In this document: one piece after another, positions 1 to 4,066 of the stretch | Layout: each line of letters opens with the position of its first letter | Position numbering within the stretch: the stretch's first letter is position 1 | Assembly: GCA_021734005.1 (NCBI GenBank) | Contig: JAIPJV010000064.1 | Location: 1 to 9,022, forward strand | Length of the DNA stretch: 9,022 bases | Direction of reading: 5' to 3' | Source of the DNA: Fidelibacterota bacterium | Lineage (GTDB): Bacteria; Fidelibacterota; UBA2242; JAFGTP01 | Position numbers and translations under genes: made by a program | Notes under the pieces: generated by a model | Seen by the model: only the letters and a program-made list of their open reading frames with translations | Database searches by the model: none | What the model was told of the DNA's origin: nothing

Positions 1-262
1 CGATGTCATTGAACTTGTCGGCATGTTCATCTTTATTATTAATCCATCTGACCAGTTGATTATAATTGATATCCTCTTCCTTTTGAAGATCCATAACTGT
101 GTTCATGGATTTTTCAATAGTTTCGACATGTTCCCGCATTAATTTAAATCGAGTTACGTCATCATAAATACCGCAGGGAATTTGACAGTGAGCATTGATT
201 AGCGCCGGTAAAAGCACGAGTAAGGTTAGAAGAATTATGGGAAGTGATTTTTTGTAATTCAT
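1..262 (-). CDS. sodN: Nickel superoxide dismutase precursor, 5' part, exported (truncated by window edge)
   Basis: Converts superoxide to oxygen and hydrogen peroxide at a nickel site. The gene starts at the ATG at 260-262 and runs off the left edge, leaving 87 codons visible. Residues 1-24 form a signal peptide: MNYKKS, a Leu/Ile/Val-rich core, then ALINA. Immediately after the predicted cleavage comes HCQIPCGIYDD, which matches the nickel-hook signature HCxxPCGxY of this family. In known Ni-SODs the metal is bound by the free amino group of His1, the His1 imidazole, Cys2 and Cys6, so cleavage after Ala24 would itself create the ligand. The following helix and the stretch around residue 70 (NQLVRWINNKDEHADK) also look like the non-actinobacterial Ni-SOD type. 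A ribosome binding site AAGGAG lies at 269-274. It may be co-transcribed with the two genes upstream. Family assignment is firm; export is inferred from the leader. Confidence 0.9.
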   Translation of the reverse strand, partial: MNYKKSLPIILLTLLVLLPALINAHCQIPCGIYDDVTRFKLMREHVETIEKSMNTVMDLQKEEDINYNQLVRWINNKDEHADKFNDI

Positions 263-268
263 GGGAAT

Positions 269-274
269 CTCCTT
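269..274 (-). promoter_or_regulatory. Ribosome binding site of sodN
   Basis: AAGGAG on the minus strand, six bases before the ATG at 260-262. It supports this start and therefore the signal peptide. No convincing promoter was identified in the AT-rich gap between 275 and 375, and no terminator hairpin, so read-through from the genes at 376-930 is possible. Confidence 0.8.
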
Positions 275-375
275 TTTAATTTTAAACTACCTTAATATAT
301 TTAATCGACAATTTTAGACACTATCCTTAAAATACTAACAAATATCTAAAATATAAACTCTATCTGATTCTGAAT

Positions 376-600
376 TTAATCGTCTGTTAGAATTTTTGCA
401 GAGTAACCTAATTTTCGAACTATATTACGAATGCCTTCCAGAACGGTATTATCATCGCCCTGGAAATCGACATGGATTTTGTGGGTACTAATATTTACAT
501 AGACATCCTCAACACCTTTCAATTTTCTTCCGCTATATTCAATTGTAAAAACACAGGATGGGCAATCTGCACCTTTTAATGCTAAAATTCTGTGCTTCAT
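376..600 (-). CDS. Small heavy-metal-associated (HMA) domain protein
   Basis: A 74-residue protein made of one HMA/ferredoxin-like domain. The metal-binding loop GADCPSC places Cys13 and Cys16 after the first strand, matching the CxxC of copper chaperones and the N-terminal domains of P-type ATPases. It continues with the usual GVEDVYVNI strand and a C-terminal RKLGYSAK segment. No signal peptide or membrane segment is seen, so it is probably a cytoplasmic metal or thiol carrier. The start codon at 598-600 directly follows the stop codon of the rhodanese gene (601-603). Its ribosome binding site GGAGG (606-610) lies inside the last codons of that gene, which implies translational coupling. 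The nickel superoxide dismutase gene lies 113 bp downstream. The metal is unknown: CxxC sites of this type usually bind Cu(I) or Zn(II), and a role in nickel supply is only a guess from position. Confidence 0.8.
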   Translation of the reverse strand: MKHRILALKGADCPSCVFTIEYSGRKLKGVEDVYVNISTHKIHVDFQGDDNTVLEGIRNIVRKLGYSAKILTDD

Positions 601-930
601 TTATTCCTCCAATTCAAGTCCGGCATCTTCCCAGCCTAGTTTACCAGTACTAAAATCATACACATTTTTGTAACCCATGCTGGTCAATTTTTTAGCAGCA
701 GATGGACTGGCAGTACAGGAGTAGCTTGAGCAGTAAACAACAATTGGTTCATCTTTATCCAGTTCTTCAGGCGCCCGTTCGCTGAGTTCACCAGCAGGAA
801 TATTAATAGCGCCGGGAATATGGCCGTGATTATATGCTTTGTTATTAAGGACTTCCACCAATTTGAAATCTTCGTTGTTATGTTTCATTTCCAGCAATTT
901 TTCGATTGTAATAGTTTTTATTTTAACCAT
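601..930 (-). CDS. Single-domain rhodanese-like protein
   Basis: A 109-residue single rhodanese domain. Rhodaneses carry sulfane sulfur as a persulfide on an active-site cysteine. Recognisable elements are the N-terminal strand and helix (ITIEKLLEM), the substrate-loop segment GHIPGAINIP at residues 36-45, and the active-site strand IVVYC with the catalytic cysteine at Cys67. The loop that follows is CSSYSC, so a second Cys (72) sits five residues on, where many rhodaneses have Arg. The C-terminal part (KKLTSMGYKNVYDFSTGKLGWEDAG) is typical. There is no signal peptide. GGAGT at 938-942 is the likely ribosome binding site for the ATG at 928-930. It is the first gene of a minus-strand pair with the HMA protein and may lead into sodN. 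The substrate is unknown; sulfur transfer or thiol repair is the family expectation. Confidence 0.88.
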   Translation of the reverse strand: MVKIKTITIEKLLEMKHNNEDFKLVEVLNNKAYNHGHIPGAINIPAGELSERAPEELDKDEPIVVYCSSYSCTASPSAAKKLTSMGYKNVYDFSTGKLGWEDAGLELEE

Positions 931-1035
931 AATATTGACTCCAATTTTGTAATCATTTCAAATAACTCATAATTTAGATGGAATTCACAGCAGACAGGTT
1001 ACAGAAATATTCAGGAAAGTGGGGGTATGGGCAAA

Positions 1036-1165
1036 ATAATTAGGCTGAGTGGATTGGATGAATGGATGGCTGGAAGAACGGATGATAGGGGTTGCTGTAA
1101 GATTGGAGGATGTGAATGACTGGAGGATTGGATGAGATGGACGGCTGAAGTCTGTAGGAATCGGT
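1036..1165. repeat. Low-complexity GGATG/GGATT-rich tract
   Basis: About 130 bases with strongly skewed composition: G is frequent and C rare on the plus strand, and the words GGATT, GGATG, TGGAT and GGAGGAT recur irregularly. Examples are GGATTGGATGAATGGATGG near 1052-1070 and GGAGGATTGGATGAGATGG near 1122-1140. The period is not fixed, so this is a degenerate array rather than a clean tandem repeat. No supported gene covers it. The GGATGG word also recurs in the leader of the hydrogenase cassette at 1908 and 1966. Function unknown. Confidence 0.5.
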
Positions 1166-1186
1166 GCTAGAATGATGATTTTTTTG

Positions 1187-1216
1187 GATTGATTGGTGAA
1201 ATCCTATAAATCAATC
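1187..1216. repeat. Inverted repeat, 8-bp arms
   Basis: GATTGATT (1187-1194) and its exact complement AATCAATC (1209-1216) flank a 14-base loop. It is preceded by a run of seven T (1179-1185) but not followed by one on either strand, so it is not a standard terminator. It lies about 35 bp upstream of the first structured repeat copy. Confidence 0.4.
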
Positions 1217-1250
1217 TATTCCACAAAATTCAAATTATGTAACTATTTCT

Positions 1251-1422
1251 AAGAACTACGAACATGGTTCAATAGCGTAACTTCGGGTGAAACCCGGAGC
1301 ACAAAATGTGTCTCCAACCTATAGCCACCTGCGCTGCGCCCAGGCGGATAGGAGGGGAAATTAGTATTTATTTCTACCGATTCCATCGGCAGTTATTAAC
1401 ATTGAACTCCTTTGGAGTTCTT
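1251..1422 (+). ncRNA. Structured repeat element, copy 1 (candidate non-coding RNA)
   Basis: This copy can be folded into six successive hairpins: 1253-1270 (GAACTA/TGGTTC); 1281-1299 (CTTCGGG, loop TGAAA, CCCGGAG); 1300-1310 (CACA/TGTG); 1318-1352 (CCTAT/ATAGG outer stem with CCACCTG/CAGGCGG inside, one A·C mismatch); 1377-1389 (CCGAT/ATCGG); and 1404-1420 (GAACTCC/GGAGTTC), followed by five T. Two stems use G·U pairs that only work if the plus strand is the RNA, and the final T-tract also favours the plus strand. One mismatch in the fourth stem would instead be a wobble on the minus strand. The ends are an imperfect inverted repeat (AAGAACTACGAA against TTTGGAGTTCTT), so a MITE-like mobile element is an alternative. 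It is more GC-rich than its surroundings and has no coding potential. I do not recognise the family. Confidence 0.55.
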
Positions 1423-1425
1423 TTT
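1404..1425 (+). terminator. Probable intrinsic terminator at the end of repeat copy 1
   Basis: GAACTCC, loop TTT, GGAGTTC forms a perfect 7-bp stem followed by TTTTT. Copy 2 keeps the hairpin with one mismatch but lacks the T-run. If the element is transcribed on the plus strand, only copy 1 has a standard end. Confidence 0.6.
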
Positions 1426-1483
1426 GAGTAGATTATTTACTGAAATATTTACTATAAATTCATATTAAAAGACAGCAAATGAA

Positions 1484-1518
1484 ATTGGATGTATTTCTAT
1501 CCAATAAATCATTATTGG
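1484..1518. repeat. Two overlapping, mutually exclusive hairpins between the repeat copies
   Basis: ATTGGAT (1484-1490) pairs with ATCCAAT (1499-1505). CCAATAA (1501-1507) pairs with TTATTGG (1512-1518). Both are perfect 7-bp stems and share CCAAT, so only one can form at a time. The rest of the 1426-1546 spacer is AT-rich and shows nothing else recognisable. Confidence 0.4.
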
Positions 1519-1544
1519 AATTATATCGATTAGAAGGCGTGATC

Positions 1545-1718
1545 AAGAACCACGAAGGTGGTTCAATATTATTAACTTCGGGTGAAACCCGGAGCACAAA
1601 ATGTGTCTTCACCCTATAGCCGCCTGTGCTGCGCCCCGGCGGATAGGAGGGGGAAATTAGTATTTATTTCTACCGATTCCATCGGCAGTTATTAGCATTG
1701 AAATCCTTTGGAGTTCGG
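1545..1718 (+). ncRNA. Structured repeat element, copy 2 (candidate non-coding RNA)
   Basis: A second copy, about 90% identical to the one at 1251-1422 by hand alignment and in the same orientation. The hairpins are at 1547-1564 (GAACCAC, loop GAAG, GTGGTTC, perfect), 1576-1594 and 1595-1605 (both identical to copy 1), 1613-1647 (CCTAT/ATAGG with CCGCC/GGCGG), 1673-1685 (identical) and 1700-1716 (one mismatch). In the first stem the T·G wobble of copy 1 is C-G here, so that pairing is kept. In the fourth stem an A·C mismatch of copy 1 is G-C here, but another pair is lost. Similarity stops at AAGAAC on the left and GAGTTC on the right. It lies just beyond the stop codon of the 26-codon reading frame on the opposite strand. 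Confidence 0.55.
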
Positions 1719-1724
1719 GAAAAT

Positions 1725-1805
1725 TTAACTTTTTCTAATTACTTTTATACTCTGTTGAGAAATATTACCAAAAAAATTGTTCTGATAGACACGCACGTCT
1801 TCCAT
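1725..1805 (-). CDS. Possible 26-residue small protein or gene remnant
   Basis: A minus-strand reading frame starting at the ATG at 1803-1805: MEDVRVYQNNFF, then GNISQQSIKVIRKS. The reason to list it is a strong Shine-Dalgarno sequence GGAGGT at 1816-1821, ten bases before the ATG, in an otherwise gene-free stretch. There is no signal peptide or membrane segment. It may be the start of a gene truncated by insertion of the repeat element just downstream, or chance. I do not recognise a family. Confidence 0.25.
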   Translation of the reverse strand: MEDVRVYQNNFFGNISQQSIKVIRKS

Positions 1806-1828
1806 TTTATTAATTACCTCCAAAAAAT

Positions 1829-1834
1829 TATAAA
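1829..1834 (+). promoter_or_regulatory. Weak candidate -10 box for the hydrogenase-maturation operon
   Basis: TATAAA lies about 40 bases upstream of the leader hairpins, but no good -35 box lies 16-18 bases before it. An alternative is TTGTTT (1836-1841) with TCATAA (1860-1865), 18 bases apart, which would start transcription at the edge of the first leader hairpin. The region is very AT-rich, so either match could be chance. Confidence 0.25.
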
Positions 1835-1868
1835 ATTGTTTTTAATAATCTTGAAATCTTCATAAATT

Positions 1869-1979
1869 GATTTACATCCTGAGATGAAGGATGAATCTAA
1901 CGTCAAGGGATGGTGTGACATTGTTGAAGATTTTATTACACCATCCTGAGAATATTAATTTGAAAGGATGGTTTTTTTT
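1869..1979 (+). promoter_or_regulatory. Leader with competing hairpins: putative attenuator or riboswitch-like switch
   Basis: Three hairpins can be drawn. The first is 1869-1897 (GATT plus CATCCT pairing with AGGATG plus AATC). The second is 1907-1947, about 12 bp with two G·U pairs; its core is GGATGGTGT (1908-1916) with ACACCATCC (1938-1946). The third is ACCATCCT (1940-1947) with AGGATGGT (1965-1972), followed by a run of T to 1979, directly before the ATG at 1980. The second and third compete for 1940-1947. The third has the form of an intrinsic terminator and also buries the AAAGGA ribosome binding site at 1963-1968. The word CATCCTGAGA occurs twice (1875-1884 and 1942-1951). It does not resemble a riboswitch class I can name. 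A DNA operator dyad is the main alternative. Confidence 0.5.
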
Positions 1980-2231
1980 ATGGAAAAAAGGTTTCACACA
2001 GCAACAATCACAATTTATGATCGGGATGCATCTTATCAGAAAGTCCAGGAACTTCTTCATAATCACGCTAAGAATATTTCCTTACGAGTTGGTTATCCTC
2101 TGGAAGATGAGGGGATTGCCATCATTTTTCTTATTCTCAAAATGACGACTGATGAATTGGGTGCATTAAGCGGTCAACTCGGCCAATTAAAAAATGTTTC
2201 GATAAAATCAACAACTTTAGATATTCAATAA
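1980..2231 (+). CDS. TM1266-family putative hydrogenase-system regulator
   Basis: An 83-residue ferredoxin-like-fold protein resembling Thermotoga maritima TM1266, a family labelled putative iron-only hydrogenase system regulator and often encoded beside H-cluster maturation genes. Typical segments are the N-terminal KRFHTATITIYDRD, the helix QELLHNHAKNI, the LRVGYPLEDEGIAIIFLILK core, and ELGALSGQLGQLKNVSIKS near the C-terminus. The start at 1980 is chosen over the in-frame ATG at 1968. It matches the short MEKRF-type N-terminus of the family and has AAAGGA at 1963-1968 at usable distance, whereas the ATG at 1968 would overlap that site. No DNA-binding helix-turn-helix is apparent. Its fold resembles ACT/NikR-C type small-molecule domains, so a ligand-sensing role is possible but unproven. 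It is the first gene after the leader and lies 16 bp before the HydG gene. Confidence 0.85.
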   Translation: MEKRFHTATITIYDRDASYQKVQELLHNHAKNISLRVGYPLEDEGIAIIFLILKMTTDELGALSGQLGQLKNVSIKSTTLDIQ

Positions 2232-2247
2232 AAAGGAGGCTATAGAT

Positions 2248-3786
2248 ATGTCACAATTAAGTGTAAAAGAATGGACCGATCAGGTAATTCAACAAGATCA
2301 GATCGACAAATATTTAATTAATGGTGAGGACTTTATTGATGAGGAGCAGATCTATAATGATCTGAATACAAATAAGGCACCTGACAAGCAGCAGATCAGA
2401 CGAATTATCCAGAAATCTCTGGAAATAGAGCGACTTTCACCGGCTGAAACGGCTGCCCTGATCAATGTTCAGGATGAGGAAATCTGGGAAGAAATGTATG
2501 ACGCTGCTTTAGAAGTCAAACAGAAAGTTTATGATAACCGGATCGTATTTTTTGCGCCTCTATATCTTTCCAATTTGTGTGTTAACAATTGTGCTTACTG
2601 TGGTTTCCGAAAAGAAAACAAAGATGAAAAAAGACGTATTCTCAGTGACGAAGAAATAGTTCAGGAAACTGAAGTCATGGTTCGGGAAGGTCACAAAAGA
2701 ATGATTGCAGTATGGGGAGAACATCCGCTTTCAGATGTTGATTACATGGTGGATTCGATGAAGACAATTTATAGTGTTGAGAGAGATGCTCCTTATGGTC
2801 CTGGGACTGGTTCAATTCGCCGAATCAATATTAATGCAGCTCCAATGTCGATCAGTGATCTGCGCAAACTCTGGGAAGTTGGCGTGGGAACTTATCAGGT
2901 TTTTCAGGAAACCTATCATAAACCAACTTATCGCAAAATGCACCCGCCGGAAACGATTAAAGGCAATTATCGCTGGAGATTGTATGCTTTGCATCGAGCT
3001 ATGGAAGCCGGTATTGATGATGTTGCTACTGGAGCTCTGTTTGGGCTTTATGATTGGAGATTTGAAGTTATGAGCCTGCTCTATCATGCCATTGATCTGG
3101 AGCGTCAGTTTAATATTGGCCCCCATACAATTTCCTTTCCCAGGCTTATGCATGCGGCCGGTTCTGAAGTTGCAGAAAATTCACCTTATCTGGTCAGTGA
3201 TGATGAACTCAAAAAAATTATCACAGTTCTGCGTCTAGCAGTGCCTTATACCGGTTTGATCATAACGGCCCGGGAAAATCCGGAAATTAGACGAGAGATG
3301 ATCAATGTGGGTATAACTCAGACAGATGCTTCGACCAGAATTGGGATTGGTGGCTATTCTGAAATGCTCAAAAAATGGAGCCGCTTTCAGGAAAAAGATT
3401 CCAACCAGAAAGAAGATGAACAACAATTTATTCTCGGTGACACACGCCGTCTTGATGAAGTTATAAGAGAGCTTGCAGAAAAAGATATTATTACATCGTT
3501 TTGTACGGCAGGATATCGATGTGGTCGAACAGGTGAAAAGATCATGGGACTTCTCTGCAATTGTGTGGAAGGGAAATTTTGCAAACTGAATGCCATATTG
3601 ACTTACCGGGAATACCTGGATGATTATGCTTCCGAAGAAACCCGTAAATTAGGTTATAAAGTTCTGGAAAAAGAGCTCAATGAACTTGATAATAATGAAT
3701 TTTTCCAGGAACGGCCTGAGATGATGAAAGAATTCTACGATTATTACGAAAGGGTCAGTAATGGTGAGCGCGATCTCTTTATCTGA
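2248..3786 (+). CDS. hydG: HydG-family radical SAM tyrosine lyase, variant auxiliary-cluster motif
   Basis: HydG cleaves tyrosine with a 5'-deoxyadenosyl radical and makes the CO/CN-bearing iron precursor of the [FeFe]-hydrogenase H-cluster. This 512-residue protein has the radical SAM motif CVNNCAYC with Cys111, 115 and 118 (CX3CX2C), followed by GFR. The family segments GPHTISFPR (291-299), LRLAVPYTG, GGYSE and LGDTRRLDEVIREL are present. The C-terminal region reads SFCTAGYRCGRTG (from 417). Canonical HydG has CTACYR there, giving CX2CX22C for the second [4Fe-4S] cluster. Here the middle cysteine is Gly422 (codon GGA), while Cys419 and Cys445 keep their places and extra cysteines occur at 425, 437 and 439. 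It could be a HydG with a rewired cluster or a paralog with another product. The ribosome binding site GGAGG is at 2235-2239. The 3' end overlaps the next gene by 26 bp. Confidence 0.87.
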   Translation: MSQLSVKEWTDQVIQQDQIDKYLINGEDFIDEEQIYNDLNTNKAPDKQQIRRIIQKSLEIERLSPAETAALINVQDEEIWEEMYDAALEVKQKVYDNRIVFFAPLYLSNLCVNNCAYCGFRKENKDEKRRILSDEEIVQETEVMVREGHKRMIAVWGEHPLSDVDYMVDSMKTIYSVERDAPYGPGTGSIRRININAAPMSISDLRKLWEVGVGTYQVFQETYHKPTYRKMHPPETIKGNYRWRLYALHRAMEAGIDDVATGALFGLYDWRFEVMSLLYHAIDLERQFNIGPHTISFPRLMHAAGSEVAENSPYLVSDDELKKIITVLRLAVPYTGLIITARENPEIRREMINVGITQTDASTRIGIGGYSEMLKKWSRFQEKDSNQKEDEQQFILGDTRRLDEVIRELAEKDIITSFCTAGYRCGRTGEKIMGLLCNCVEGKFCKLNAILTYREYLDDYASEETRKLGYKVLEKELNELDNNEFFQERPEMMKEFYDYYERVSNGERDLFI

Positions 3787-4066
3787 TAACGTGGATAAAA
3801 TTCTGCATGAGAATAATGATCTGCCATCTGCTTTGAATGCCTTCAGTGATCTAGTAAAAAAAGAACTAAATAGTCAGATCTCTTTTTGTGAATTGTTTGG
3901 GAAACGGTGGTCTTTTATGGCTGGTTCAGATGGAAGTTATAATGCAAAACAGAGAACCAAATTAACATCTGATTATGGCTTGATCTATGAAAAGAATGAT
4001 CTATCAGATCAGGAACTTAACCAGATTGAGAAATTTTCAAAAAAAATTATAGAGAGTAATGAATAA
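3761..4066 (+). CDS. Unrecognised 101-residue protein within the HydG-aspartase cassette
   Basis: I do not recognise a family. The protein is soluble, with no signal peptide or membrane segment. Residues 9-37 look helical and amphipathic (DNVDKILHENND, then LPSALNAFSDLVKKEL). Residues 40-60 are a possible strand-turn region (ISFCELFGKRWSFMAGSDGS) with the only cysteine at 43. The last 20 residues look like an acidic/basic helix. The ATG at 3761 has AAAGGG at 3749-3754; a GTG at 3764 is an alternative. The gene overlaps the end of hydG by 26 bp and the start of the aspartase gene by 8 bp. It is therefore almost certainly translated with them, and a role as partner or accessory of the HydG-like enzyme is a reasonable inference from context only. 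Base use resembles its neighbours, which argues against a chance reading frame. Confidence 0.75.
   Translation: MVSAISLSDNVDKILHENNDLPSALNAFSDLVKKELNSQISFCELFGKRWSFMAGSDGSYNAKQRTKLTSDYGLIYEKNDLSDQELNQIEKFSKKIIESNE

Noticed and set aside
1027..1119. A 30-codon plus-strand frame beginning MGKIIRLSGLDEW with three cysteines near its end
   Set aside because: It lies in the GGATG-rich low-complexity tract, has only a poly-G stretch touching the ATG instead of a proper ribosome binding site, and shows no recognisable family.
1251..1718. Repeat pair as CRISPR, retron RNA or group II intron remnant
   Set aside because: There are only two copies and they are far longer than CRISPR repeats. No reverse transcriptase or Cas gene is in the window. 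The GAAA-loop hairpin does not match the domain V pattern of group II introns. The TnpB/IscB guide-RNA possibility is left open because no such gene or clear boundary is seen.
1968..1970. In-frame ATG as start of the TM1266-type gene
   Set aside because: It overlaps the AAAGGA ribosome binding site, lies inside the terminator stem, and adds four residues not expected for this family; the ATG at 1980 fits better.
1891..2145. An 84-codon plus-strand frame and a 64-codon minus-strand frame (1872-2066) over the hydrogenase leader
   Set aside because: Both cover the hairpin leader and the start of the TM1266-type gene in other frames. They lack ribosome binding sites, and the TM1266-type frame is clearly the coding one.
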